Shown: positions 45,445-58,148 of the stretch, piece by piece | Position numbering within the stretch: the stretch's first letter is position 1 | Layout: each line of letters starts with the position of its first letter | Assembly (NCBI GenBank): GCA_034509735.1 | Contig: JACGWO010000001.1 | Location: forward strand, 14,462,854-14,526,853 | DNA length: 64,000 bases | Origin: Sesamum alatum | Taxonomy: Eukaryota > Streptophyta > Magnoliopsida > Lamiales > Pedaliaceae | Direction of reading: 5' to 3' | The notes under the pieces: generated by a model | What the model saw: the letters and a program-made list of their open reading frames with translations, nothing else | Told to the model about the DNA's origin: nothing | Database searches by the model: none | Program-made: the position numbers and the translations under genes

Positions 45445-48400
45445 TCTATACTCTATATAAATGTGTGAATACTCAAATTGTTTGTTCTCCATTGTGAAAA
45501 GATAAATATACCGTCATTTAAATATTATTAATTATTATATTACAGATTCTAGAATTTTTAACAATTTAGAATGTTAAATATTCTATGCCTCCTCCATATA
45601 AATTTAGGATAAAAAACCTAAATCGTGAATCATGAATGAATCCAGTTACACAGAATTTTAATAATCTGCTTTTAATCGTGAATCATGAATGAACCTAATT
45701 ATACAGACCTGTCAGGTATTAAATTTTAATAACATTCACAAAAAATTATATTATAAAATTAGTTATAGAAAAAATAAAATTCTATAAGAAAAAATATTTA
45801 AGAGTCTTAATTACTCTAAACTACTTAGACAATGAATAACATATTCAACTAAAAAAAATAATATGGCAAATAATATTTCACACAATTACTTTGCTAGAAG
45901 AAATCTTAATTATATTAAGAAATTTTTAATCTACCATGACACATTAAAATTTAAAATAAACTACACATGAATAATATATAAAATGCTAATCTAAACTTAA
46001 ATATATATATATACATAATAATGAATAAATATCAAAATTTAATTATAAATTAAAATTGATATATGGATATGATATTATTAAATTGAATTTGCTTGTGAAA
46101 ATTCAACTATTGAGTGAATCTCTCAGTACTTGATTTTTTTAGTATTAAATAATCCTGAATGTTTTACTTTTACATCTATTTTTGTATATTAATTAATAGA
46201 ATAAAAATATTACAACAACAAATTGAATGTGTCGGAAACCCTCGAAGTAAGACCTGGCGTGAAATCCAGGGATACATTGAAAGCTAAAAGGGCGGGAGAC
46301 GCCTTAGCCCTTAGAATCGACTTCTAAACCAGCGTGGCGCTGCAAATGTGACATGAAGAATTAAGTTGTAACATAATATATTATTAAATAAGAAATAAAT
46401 TATACGAATAGGTGCATATGAAAATAAGATTAAGAAATTAAACTAAAAACATATAGAAGTAAAAATTATAATACAAAGGCAAAAACTAAAATTTTATACA
46501 ATAATATTTCAAAATTTAGAAGGTAAAAAAGCATGTAAATAATACTTTGGCAATATTTAAAAGTTGATATTGAAATACAATTAACATTAGGATCTTATAA
46601 TACAAAATATCGGTAATATTGTTCGATTAAATATATATTTATAATAATAGTCAATAATTAATTAATTTGTAATCATTTAGTGTCAATAAATTAAAAATCA
46701 ACAATATTCAAAATATAGTAAAAGAAAACGTATTACATACACAAATATAATATAGCAAGATCAAACAATAACAACGCAACACAATTAAACCTACGAATAA
46801 AAATTGATCAATTTTATTAAAATGGAATTTCTTCTAAAGTGGAATAATAAATAAGTATCAAAATTTGATTACAAATAAAAATTATCAATATGATTAAACT
46901 AGAAGTGCTATTGAAAACTTAAAAAAGAGTTAACTAATTGAGTTTATTTCAATATTCATAGGCTAAAAACACCATATCCCCCTCCCCCTCCACCCCCAAG
47001 ACATTGACATTGAAGAAGAGTATAAATAGTAATATAATAAATAATTTAATTTAAGACCTTATCTTATTGAGTAGTAAATTGACTAACATAATTATAGGTC
47101 CTAACGAGACATATATAACTATTTTTATGTTTTAAAAGGTGCATAAAAGTTGTAACATTATCAATTTGTTTGAAAATAAAATTGTATATACACTTAACGC
47201 CCACATGGCATTTTCTTTTGAATATCCAGAGGGAAATGTATCATGGAACAAAAATTGCTACTTTCTAATATTTACGGGACCGAATGTGAGGATACCAAAA
47301 TAAATGAACTAAATTAAAATAGAAAATACCTGAGTTACGAATTGAAAAATGCTATTTTTTCTATGAAAATAAGAAAAGTCAAACTGTAAGTAAACATTAT
47401 CCAATAACATTAAAACTATAAAACTTTAAAATAATTATATACTAATACATTAGTACAATTACATTTTCATATTAAGAAAATTAATAAATTTTGAGAATAA
47501 ACTTAGTAAAATAAAATAATAAATAAAACCTGAGTAAATTATGTTTAAATTAGAAAAAAAAAATGATAAACAAATAAGCCAATGAGATTAATGTATTTTT
47601 CCAGTAATAAATTATAAAAATAACTTAAAAGTTTAAAAAGCATGAGTACTAAAGAGAATAAAAATTGATATATGAATAGAATATTATTAAATTAAAATTG
47701 CTTATGAAAATTCAACTATATATTGAGTGAATCTCTTAGCACTTGATTTTTTTAGTGTTAGATAATCCTGAATCTTTTAGTTTTACATCTATTGTGTTCT
47801 TTTATAGAGGTAAAAAATAAAATTTTATACAATAAAATTTTGACTTTTAGAAGCTAATAAAGCATGTAAATAATGTTTTGACAATATAAAAAAGTTTGAT
47901 ATTGAAATATAATTAACATACAATATAGGATCTTACAATACAAATATTGGTACTATGGTCCAATTTGATTATAATCTTATAATATTAGTCAATAAATAAT
48001 TAGTTTGTGATAGTGTCGATAAATTGAAAATATACAACACACACATACAAAATATTTATTGTCAAAGAAAACATACAACACGCACACACAAAATATAACA
48101 AAAAATAAAACAAAATTAAAAAGCAAAAAATAGGCATATAAAACCTACAAATAATAAAATTGATCAATTTATTTTATTAAATTAGAATTTCTTCTATCCA
48201 AGTTAAAAAGCTTTGACTAATTATTTTTATTTTAATATTAATATTTTGAATATTATTATTTTATATTTTCATATTAATTAGTTTGATACATAATAATGAA
48301 ATAATAATTAGTGAATATACGAAATACAAAATTTCAATTTTGGGGAATATATTTTTATTAAATTGTACCAATTAAATTTAAAAAGTGAATTACAAAGAAT

Positions 48401-48573
48401 AGAATTGAATAGTTTCCTTATTAATTTAAATAATTATTATCAATTTGTTTGAAAATAAAATTGTATAATACTAATGTTTTAATGAAAAAAATATAAATAA
48501 TATCATGAACTTAACATAAATGATGTATTTAATTCTATATTTGTACACGTGCATCGCACGTCATGCTTTCTAG
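45445..48573 (+). mobile_element. Non-autonomous Helitron, copy B
   Basis: It has TCTATACTC after A at 45445, and a hairpin then CTAG at 48570-48573 before T. It shares the GC-rich 120-bp insert with copy A (46223-46345). It keeps the segment near 47040-47100 that copy A has lost. It also has a unique roughly 30-bp replacement at about 47158-47187, identical to its own sequence near 48437-48466. Confidence 0.85.
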
Positions 48574-48815
48574 TATATATATATTTATATATATTCGTTT
48601 AAAAAAATTATTTTTGCAACCAAATATTAATACTGTAAACTTGATAAGATGGAACGAGATGAGATAACATTGATCTGACAAGCAAGCACTCGAGACCGCA
48701 GAAATTATTTCATATAATATAGAAACAAAGTACAAGAAGTAATTAATCATGGATCCATGCACGAAAATAAATTCTCAACCATGTTCAATAAGTACAACAC
48801 TACTGATTCATGAGT

Positions 48816-50186
48816 TCAGTCATCATCCTGGATCTTCATGGAATCCAAGATGGTTTTCCCTAGATGTTGGTAACTCCGCTTATTTTCCACATACTCTAAA
48901 AACTTCAATGGACGATAATATGCACGACCATCGCGTTCGACCAACGGCTCAGCTGGCCCGACAATAGCATCAGGCGCTGAACCATTAGCCATGACCACAG
49001 ATATCCTGCTTGCCTCATTATTCACCACGGCTCTGTGCGTCACACTCTTGTACCTCCCGTTACTAAATATCTGGTATTGTCGTCAAATAACCAAAGATCA
49101 AGTGTTGGATGTTGTCCCATGAGAATTTATATAAGTAATTGTGAAATTTGATGTCAATTAATTTACCTCAAGATGATCAGCGGTGTTAACAAGAAACGAA
49201 TTTTGAGGGGAATTGGTGTTGAACCACTCTCCGTTGTGCTGTATCTGTAGGCCAGCAACTCCGTTGTGTACGACAAGCGTTAAAAGGCCATGATCGGTAT
49301 GCGTGGGGATACCCATTGCTTGGTCCGGTTGAGGGCAAGGCGGATAGTAATGTGCGGCATACAATTGATAGCACGAGTTGAGCTTCAAAGCTTCATCAAT
49401 GTAGCCTTTTTCCAATTCTAGGTTTTCACCTATGGCCTGGAGTAGTTTTCTTACCACGGAGCGAGTTTTTTCAGAATATTCAACTAGCACTTCCCTTCAG
49501 TAACATTTAGAACACTAATTAAGATTAATCACGCTGATGGTAAGTTACGAGAACACATGTATTTATATAATTATCTCATTAATTATTTTTACCTTAATCT
49601 ATGAGGTTTAGGTGGGCAGTGAAATTTGGGGTGGACATAGGACGTGACAAAATCCCTCCATAAGTTAATCTTTTGGTTTGCCATTGTGATGACACTGCCA
49701 GTTCCGGACGTGATGGGGTCCGCCACAGTGTTGGCCTCGTACCGGCGCTTGTCCTCCTCCGGCAACTCGAAATACTCCAAACTCACGTCTACAATGTCCT
49801 TCAGAAGACTCTCGGAGATCCCATGATTTACCAGCTGCAAGATTTAATTAATTACTACATGATCTTCTACACACATGCAGTTACACTACTGAATATATCC
49901 CATCAAGCATGATTACTACATCTCTCTGTAATTTGCTTACCACGAAGAATCCCCATTCCCTACAGGCGTTGTCAAGGTCCCGGAGACCCTTGGCCCTATG
50001 ATCAGGGTTGTCGGAGACGAGGAGGGAGAAATCAATGATGGGAATAGAGTCGCAGTGGGAGGCTCTGGAATCATTGTCGATAGCGAAATGAGAAGGGACA
50101 GAACTGAGGGTGGAAGACTCAGCCAGCGTCTTAACGGATGAGTTGTCAGCAATGTTGGATGGTATCATCGGAGCTGTTGCCGCCAT
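48816..50186 (-). CDS. 2-oxoglutarate/Fe(II)-dependent dioxygenase, copy 3 (intact, 4 exons)
   Basis: Exons are 50186-49941, 49834-49593, 49494-49167 and 49070-48816; introns are GT-AG and the same length as in copy 1. The 356-residue product matches copy 1 except Ala37 to Asp (FAID against FAIA), outside the catalytic core. All iron and 2-oxoglutarate ligands are kept (His228, Asp230, His284, Arg294, Ser296). Introns, promoter and flanks are also nearly identical, so it arose by the recent block duplication. One extra T upstream (about 50241) opens an in-frame extension to 50342, but that extends past the TATA box, so the MAATAP start is preferred. As for copy 1, the substrate is unknown. 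Confidence 0.95.
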
Positions 50187-50271
50187 TTCTATGAATTGTG
50201 TGTGTTTGGTGCCTGAATACCAAAAGAAGATAGATGAGTTTTTGCTATAACTCTCTGTGGAAATGGGGTCA

Positions 50272-50279
50272 TATATATA
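50272..50279 (-). promoter_or_regulatory. TATA box of 2-ODD copy 3
   Basis: TATATATA on the minus strand, about 86 bp upstream of the ATG at 50186, matching copy 1. Confidence 0.65.
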
Positions 50280-51357
50280 GTGATAGGGGGAAATACAATT
50301 TTTGGTGTTTTTTTTGATACAATTTCCTTTTTTTCTTTCCAATAATTGGTTCTGGTCTCCACTTTCTGTATCAGCCGTAAGTGCATTATCTATACTAATC
50401 TAAAAGAAAATTTATTTCTACTCATAAAAAATCGTTATTTATATCGCGATAGAAATTTTTTGTTACTATCCTAAGGCTCTGTTTACTTTGGTGTATTAAA
50501 TATAAATAATTGGTACGCTAAAAGGTTTTCTTTTATATAATAATAATAATATAGATATAAATATAAATATAGATATATATATTAATCGATGAGGCAAGTC
50601 GTTCATGTATGTATATAATAAGTAATATTTTCCGTTTTTAAAAAATATCATAAATATATATACAAATATGGAATAGGTTGCAAGAAAATATAATTTTTTG
50701 AAGGAAAGAAATGAATTGAAGGATCGAATTTGGGCTTTTCAAAATTGGTACGCCAATTTTTTTTTTTCTTTATATAATAATATAGATATAAATATAAATA
50801 TATGTTAATCGATGAGACAAGTCGTTCCTGTATGTATATAATAGAGAGAAAAGAAAATTCAGCCACAGGTGAACTCCATGTCTTAGTTGGTAAATTAGCT
50901 GATTTATTTTGAATTTTTAATTGATAATTTGTTTTTCCAAATAAAAATATCACAAAAATTAAGATATTTTTTAAAAAATTGCCTGATATATAATTCATGG
51001 TATTTATATATTTTAAAAAAATCTAATACATGTGCATGAATTTGTTACAAAACTTTTGAATGATACAATATTTAGTTGATGTGGCCTGGGTTTAAAAATG
51101 AATAGAATTGGGGCTCATTTAAAGGTTCATGATCACCTCAAGACTGACTGTGAACAGTAGTGTGTCGGTCCTGAATCAAGTTTTTTCAAACTTGTCCGTT
51201 GTAATTTTGGGCCGACCCAACTTACTGTGCACCTTCATGTTTATTTTTATCATTGTAATTTAAAAAATACATTTCTTATAAGAGTTGTGTCTAAAAAGAA
51301 AAAAATGATATTTATATAGCACATAATGTGTGGTGTAAAATATCATAATATTTTCTA

Positions 51358-51615
51358 GGGTAAATTACAGTGACACCCCTGAGGTTAGGCCCAATTATAC
51401 AAACACCCATTGTCTTTTGTAAAGTTACAACGACACCCCCTGAGGTTGTAATTTTATTACAACTACACCCCTTATTTAAAGGCAAAATTTACGCCAATAC
51501 CCCTTGAAAAATATCATACTAACACTCCTCTGGGGGTGTAGTTGTAATTTCGCAAAAGACAGGGAGTATTTGTGTAATTGAGACTAATCTCAAGAAGTGT
51601 CAATGTAATTTACCC
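51358..51615. mobile_element. Mutator-like MITE, copy B
   Basis: Same element and same TATTTTCTA duplication (51349-51357 and 51616-51624) as at 7131-7388, so it was inherited through the block duplication. Confidence 0.85.
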
Positions 51616-52109
51616 TATTTTCTAATACTTCAGAAAACATAAATCGAGAACTATTTAAAAACAATATAAAATCCCTTTTTTTGTGTTCTTCTTTGTATTT
51701 CTCTGTTGAATACAGAAAGTAACAAAATTAATTAAGACATGTCCTTCACCTGCTGAATTAGGCTAGCCACAAGAATCATCCAAGGGACCATCAAATTGTA
51801 CTCCTCTCATTTTCCCTTCTAGAAGGTACTACTATATATTATATGAAGAGAAATTAAAATTGCATTTTGGCCTCTCTTTTCCCTGATGTCTTGTTGCTAG
51901 GACTTCTGTAACAAAATTATGTAGGTTGAGAGAACAAAAAGAGTTAATAAGAAGAAAAAAATACGGAATAGGTTGAGAGAAATATGGAAAGAACAAATAA
52001 TAAAATTACTTTTTTAATAAATACTTGTTTGAAGGAAAGAAATGATTTGAAGGATTAAATTTGGGCATTAAATAATTGGTACGCCAAAAAATTTTCTTTT
52101 ATATAATAA

Positions 52110-52985
52110 CTAGCAATCGACGCACGAGATATCCGCTTGCATAAATTTTAAAGTGTAAACTAAGAGAAACACAATATTTCTTCAAATCGTAAATAAAATA
52201 AAATTCCATATTACTTATCAATGTGCTACAAAACGTATAAAATGAAGTCTTTGTCCTTATCAAATTACTTATCAATTTGAAAAGAAAAACAAAAGCAAAG
52301 GACAATGTAAAAGCACATTAAAATAATTTTCTTTTACATACAAATCAACCTCCCTTTGTATAATTGTTATATTGCAAATTTGAAGGAATCGCTCAAACAC
52401 ACCTGCAAATTAGAAGTTGAAATTTCATAAATAATAGAACATAAGACTAATTAGAATTCAAAATATGAAAATTCTAATCCAATCCAATCTAATGTTGCCC
52501 AAATCACAAAAACCAAACACAATTACAAAATGTCAATTCAATAAGCCAGAAGGCGATGGACACAATACGAAATCCTTGGAATTAAATAAAAATCAAACAC
52601 AATTACAAAATGTCAATTCAACACTTTGTTTAATTTCATATATCATACTTTTAATAATTAATATACCATGATAATAAGAAGTGGAATCCAACCTTGTTTT
52701 GGGATGTTTATGCACAAAGAGAGAGGGGGGAAGGGGTTAGAACGTGTGATTGTGGTTTGATTTTGGGAGAGAGAGAAAAGAGAAGAGTTTGCAGATGTTT
52801 AACTTCTCAAATTCAAGGGTATTTTGGGTAGTTTCAAATTTTGGTATGAGAACTACAAAGATATGCTAATTTTCCATTTTTAACCTCTACAAATTAAAGA
52901 ATTCATTTTGTAAAAATAAAAAGGTGAATGGATTATACAAAAACGAAGGACATTTTTTGTATAATTACACAAATAACTTTTTTCA
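52110..52985 (-). mobile_element. Helitron-like 3' end on the minus strand, copy B
   Basis: CTAG at 52110-52113 on the minus-strand 3' side with a GCAAG/CGTGC-type hairpin, one base worse than in copy A. The 5' end is not preserved. No gene. Confidence 0.45.
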
Positions 52986-53021
52986 AATTCGTCTTTGATT
53001 CCATCTTAGAATCTAAGATTC

Positions 53022-53303
53022 TGAGACGGAAATAAAGACGGATGCAAAAAAAATTATTTTAAAAATTCATCTCTGATTCTGTCTTAGAATTTAGGATTCT
53101 AAGACGGAATCAGAGACGGAATATTTTTATGATTTTTTTTTTTTTGCAAAATGCCAATTCTTCAAAAGTTCCATTCATATTTTTGTAATTTTATTTTATA
53201 ATTTTAAGACGGAAATAGTTTCTGTCTTTGAAGGTTGAAAATTATTGACAGATATTTTTCCGTCTCTGATTGCTGTGTTTGAAACCTTGCTCTCTTCTAG
53301 TGT
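53022..53303. repeat. GACGGA-type CACTA-end unit, block B
   Basis: Unit GATTCTGAGACGG to CTCTCTTCTAGTG. It contains the intact target site (a single AGA just upstream at about 53019) into which the CACTA element of block A inserted. Confidence 0.65.
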
Positions 53304-54371
53304 AAGTAAGATTCGATTACATAAAAAATCAAGAAATATGTTTTTGCTAAAACTATTTATATTAAGCAAAAAGACCCGAGTTTGAACTCTCCAGAGCACT
53401 TATATGGGTTTTTTTTTTCCAAATCTGTTAGTTTTAATGAATATTTAACAGTGGGGACTAAATTCGATGGAATCTTAAAATGTGAGGGATTAAGTTTTAT
53501 GAGGAGCAAACATAAAGGACTAAATCCGGATAAGTGACATAGTTGAGGGACCAAAAGTAATATTAACCCCAATAAATAATTATGATAAATATAAATAAAT
53601 ATTTAAAAATTTTGTATAAGATCAAGATGTTAAGACTTCTTGCTTATGAGACTTATTTCATCTCACTCCATCCAATCTAGTCAAGATGGTGTTTGTTATA
53701 TGGATATTTTTTTATCTGAAAATTGAACATATTTCAAAGACATTTCACTAATCTCAAATTTTTAAAAAAAATCACATCAATTATAATTATTACATTCTTT
53801 TTTTATTTAATATTTTTTACACGTCACGTCAACTATCGTCATTATATTCCTATCTTATATCCCATATATTACATACTCCAAGTAAAATCTCATCTCATCC
53901 AAATCCATATAATTACATTTTCTTTCTTTTTCTCTTTTTCTTTTTTTTTTTAATTGAAATGAGATGAAATTACAAAACAATCACAGTTAAAAACATCCTT
54001 GAACTTAAAAGGGAAAAAATATTTAATTTAATTTAATTATTTGATTTCTTGGTGAAGTGGTGATTGAATATGTGGTGACCATGCTCACCCAAAAGACCGA
54101 GCACTGGTCATAACGCATGCGGTAGGTAGATCAGACCCATATCATATCATTATTCTTAATGAAACGATTTATTGAATACGTATATTTATAAAATAAATAA
54201 GAATTTTAATATATAATACCTTTTGAAATATTTGTAAATAATTCGCTTTATATTTTTAAAAATATATTGATCAATAGATTAAATAAAAATATAATTTAGT
54301 TTTAGTCGGTTTGAAGTTGGGGACAAATTTGAGAGGGGAAATGAAGGTGTCAAACTATAGTTGGGACATGG
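53304..54371. other. Non-coding DNA matching 16967-17690 and 19049-19368
   Basis: AT-rich sequence with no gene. It is continuous here, whereas block A has the inverted-repeat cluster inserted. Confidence 0.6.
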
Positions 54372-54381
54372 GAGGAAGTAT

Positions 54382-55198
54382 ACCTGTGAATGGGCGGGTA
54401 TTACCCTATTCGGACACAGATCCCAATCCAATAAATACGCATAGTTATAATTTATAGATCCTACCCAAACCCTACCCGTGCAATACCCGTCGGGTCTTAC
54501 CTATGTTATACCCACAAAAACTGGGTCCAATCTGGGTCTTACCTATAGTAAAATGAATGAAGCATTATACATATATTTTTTGTAACGATATCACCAAAAC
54601 ATATTGTCAAATTGATTTAATAAAAACATTTAATAAACTTCCAATCGATAAAATAAATTAAAAGTTATTCAACTTTTTAACATGTGCAAATTGAGCATCG
54701 TTGAAATATAAACAATGATCTTGACTTTTCTCAAATATTAGACCGTCATTAATCAATTACACAATCTACATACATTCAGAATATGAACCGAGATTCAAGA
54801 ACGGTAGGAAAAAAAATAAGTACGAAAATCATATTTTAATTTTAAAATATTTTTTTTATCGATTTGAAAATGGATTCAACTTTTATTTCATGAATTTTTT
54901 ACAATTCAGATTCAAATAAATCTTATCAGTTTCATATGTTAGTCGAGCTTAACTAATTTTAGATGACAAGTAAATCGAGCCAATTGATGTATAAAAAATT
55001 TACAAATTCAATGAAATGTCAGACATTACCCATTCAATATCCATACCCACAGATATTTTAGGGCCTAGACCGTACCCATATCCAAAGTACTTATTTCAAT
55101 GGTTATGTGTCTAATATAAAATCATTGGGTATGGGTCTGGGTATTAGTTATTATAGTGGGTCTGGATCTGAGTATTACCCGTCCATAGACAAGTCTAT
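54382..55198. mobile_element. Inverted-terminus GGGTAT element, copy B
   Basis: Same element as 19379-20194. Here the flanking direct repeats are perfect: GAGGAAGTAT at 54372-54381 and 55199-55208. The class is uncertain (hAT- or MITE-like). Confidence 0.6.
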
Positions 55199-55536
55199 GA
55201 GGAAGTATGGGTTTGAGAGTACGTCGTGCGGAACAAGTTTTGACTCTAACTGCAACTAAGTGAGAGGGTCTCGAATCGATCAACTATGTTCTCTTGTCAT
55301 CTATATTGAGCACGTTTGAGAGCCCAAGGTACCTGATATTGCACGAAGTAAAATCAATTAATTTAAGATAAATTACATTAACACCCCCATGAGGTTAGGT
55401 AAAAATTTTACAATTTGAAGTTTTTAAAACTTTAAAATATTTTTAATGAGTTGTGTGTGTTTGGTGCTTGGATACCAAAAGAAGATAGATGAGTTTTACT
55501 ATAACTCTGTGTGGAAATGGGGTCATATATAGTGAT

Positions 55537-55716
55537 GGAAAATTTTTACTCGAATCAGGTTTGGTTGAACCAAACCAATTATAGAGCAAGTGTGATATAT
55601 TTGCCTGGTGATTGGTCACTTTCCCTGTACTGTACACCAATCACACGACAAGTATATTGCACTTATCATATAATTGGTTCAGGTTTGACCGAATCAGATC
55701 CGGGCTATAACTTCTC
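55537..55716. mobile_element. 180-bp foldback MITE in the orphan promoter
   Basis: Long inverted repeat arms of about 75 bp (AACCAATTATAGAGCAAGTG pairs with AACCAATTATATGATAAGTG), centred near 55625. It is flanked by ATATAGTGAT at 55527-55536 and 55717-55726. Copies 1 and 3 have a single ATATAGTGAT here. The 9-10-bp duplication points to a Mutator-like MITE. It sits just upstream of the TATA box. Confidence 0.85.
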
Positions 55717-55977
55717 ATATAGTGATAGGGGGAAATACAATTTTTGGTGTTTTTTTTTTAATATAATTTCCTTTTTTTCTTTCCAATAATTGGTTCTGGT
55801 CTCCACTTTCTGTATCAGCCGTAAGTGCATTATCTATACTAATCTAAAAGAAAATTTATTTCTATTCATAAAAAGTCGTTATTTATACCGCGATATAATT
55901 TTTTTGTTAATATTCTAAGGCTCTATTTACTTTGGTATATTAGATATAAATAATTGGTAGTCTAAAAGATTTTCTTT

Positions 55978-55980
<3 letters not shown>

Positions 55981-56022
<42 letters not shown>
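55981..56022. repeat. ATA microsatellite (about 14 units)
   Basis: An expanded ATA run; the equivalent sites in copies 1 and 3 (about 6317 and 50539) have only about four units. Confidence 0.9.
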
Positions 56023-56985
56023 TAGATATAAATATAAATATAGATATATATATATTAATCGATGAGGCAAGTCGTTGTGGTATGTATATAATAAATAATA
56101 CTTTATGTTTTTAAAATATATCATAAATATATATACAAGTATGGAATAGGTTGCAAGAAAATATAATTTTTTGAAGGAAAGAAATGAATTGAAGGATCGA
56201 ATTTGGGCTTTTCAAAATTGGTACGCCAATTTTTTTTCTTTATATAATAATATAGATATAGATATAAATATATGTTAATCGATGAGACAAGTCGTTTCTA
56301 TATGTATATAATAAATAATATTTCACGTTTTAAAATATAATATAAATAAATATATATAAATTCAAACTAATACATTAATTTCTGTTTTTTTTTTCGATAA
56401 TTGGTTCTGATCTCCACTTCCTATATTGATGCCATAAGTGGATTATCTAAAAAGAAAAAAGAAAAAAAAAAGAGAGAGAGAAAAGAAAATTCAGCCACAG
56501 GTGAACTCCATGTCTTAATTGGTAAATTAGCTGATTTATTTTGAATTTTTAATTTGTTTTTCCAAATAAAAATATCACAACAATTAAGATATATTTTTAA
56601 AAAGTTATCTGATATATAATTCATGGTATTTATATATTTTAAGATAACCCTAATACATGTGCATGAATTTGTTACAAAACTTTTGAATGATACAATATTT
56701 AGTTGATGTGGCCTGGGTTTAAAAATAAATAAAATTGGGGCTCATTTAAAGATTCATGATCACCTCAAGACCAACTGTGAACAGTAGTGTGTCGGTCCTG
56801 AATCAAGTTTTTTTCAAATTGTCCGTTGTAATTTTGGGCCGACCCAACTTACAGTGCACCTTCATATGTCTATTTTTATCACTATAATTTAAAAAATACA
56901 TTTATTATAAGAGTTGTGTCTAAAAAGAAAAAATGATATTTATATAGCACATAACGTGTGGTGTAAAATATCATAATATTTTCTA

Positions 56986-57244
56986 GGGTAAATTACAGTG
57001 ACACCCCCTGAGGTTAGGCCCAATTACACAAACACTCATTGTCTTTTGTGAAGTTACAGTTACACCCCCTGAGGTTGTAATGTTATTACAACTACACCCC
57101 CTATTCAAAGGCAAAACTTACGCTAATACCCCTTGAAAAATATTACAGTAACACCCCTCAGGAGGTGTATTTGTAATTTCACAAAAGACAATGAGCATTT
57201 GTGTAATTGAATCTAACCTCAGGGAATATCAATGTAATTTACCC
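56986..57244. mobile_element. Mutator-like MITE, copy D
   Basis: Same element, same TATTTTCTA duplication (56977-56985 and 57245-57253). Somewhat diverged from A and B. Confidence 0.85.
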
Positions 57245-57603
57245 TATTTTCTAATACTTCAGAAAACATAAATTGAGAACTATTCAAAAACAACATAAAA
57301 CCCCTTTTTTTTGTGGTCTTCTTTGTATTTTTCTTTTGAATACAGAAAGTAACAAAATTAATTAAGACATGTCCTTCACCTGCTGAATTAGGCTAGCCAC
57401 AAGAATCATCCAAGGGACCATCAAATTGTACTCCTCTCATTTTCCCTTCTAGAAGGTACTACTATATATTATATGAGGAGAAATTAAAATTGCATTTTGG
57501 CCTCTCTTTTCCCTGATGTATCCGTGCGTATAAATTTTTAAGTGTAAATTAAGAGAAACACAATATTTCTTCAAATCGTAAATAAAATAAAATTTCATAT
57601 TTT

Positions 57604-58148
57604 TAATTTAAACACATAATTTTCATGCCCATAAATTCTCTAACCTAATACAACTAATTTACACATGTAATCTAAATATGTTTGATTAGTATTTTCAGTT
57701 CTCCCCTGTGTATATATGCTTAATCTGGATTAATTAAAGCACATATAAGATTAATATAGACGTTCAAAAATTTGGTTGGTTTAATTAAAAAACAAAAAAG
57801 AATAAAGTGATCTTGAGAAAATTAATACAATATCTTTGGAGAAAATATAACTCAATTTCACTAATTAAGTTTTTTGCTTAAAACCAACTAAAAAACATTA
57901 TTTTTTTGTGCGGAGTAGGTGAAATCGTCATTCCACGTGTGCTCCAACTAATTTTTTAGGAGATATAATGGAATCAATATAACTCATGTGCTTCAAAGCT
58001 GATGGACTAAATAAAAACAAAATAAGTATTAGGTCTTTTGCAATCGCCTATACAAAAAGCATAGAGGTTGTGTTAAGTGTTCATACTAATCATTAGTCAA
58101 TCAAATATGCAACAAAGGGTTCAGAGAGCCCCCTGTCCATCCAAGTGC
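57604..58148. other. Private 545-bp insert in copy D
   Basis: Interrupts a stretch that is continuous in blocks A and B (about 8230 and 52210). AT-rich, no frame, no obvious terminal repeats or target duplication. Identity unknown. Confidence 0.45.

Larger units (their letters stand above)
50187..52109. other. 5' flank of 2-ODD copy 3
   Basis: Upstream DNA collinear with 5964-8131, including the MITE at 51358-51615 but without the CACTA-end fragment. A stretch at 51920-52000 differs from A by small insertions. No other gene seen. Confidence 0.7.
44207..55440. repeat. Segmental duplication block B
   Basis: Collinear with block A (1-20440). It lacks A's CACTA element at 9064-16667, the fragment at 7823-8119 and the inverted-repeat cluster at 17691-19048. 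It runs LINE relic, Helitron, 2-ODD copy 3, 5' flank, CACTA-end unit and GGGTAT element. After 55440 the sequence switches to an orphan 2-ODD 5' flank. Confidence 0.9.
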
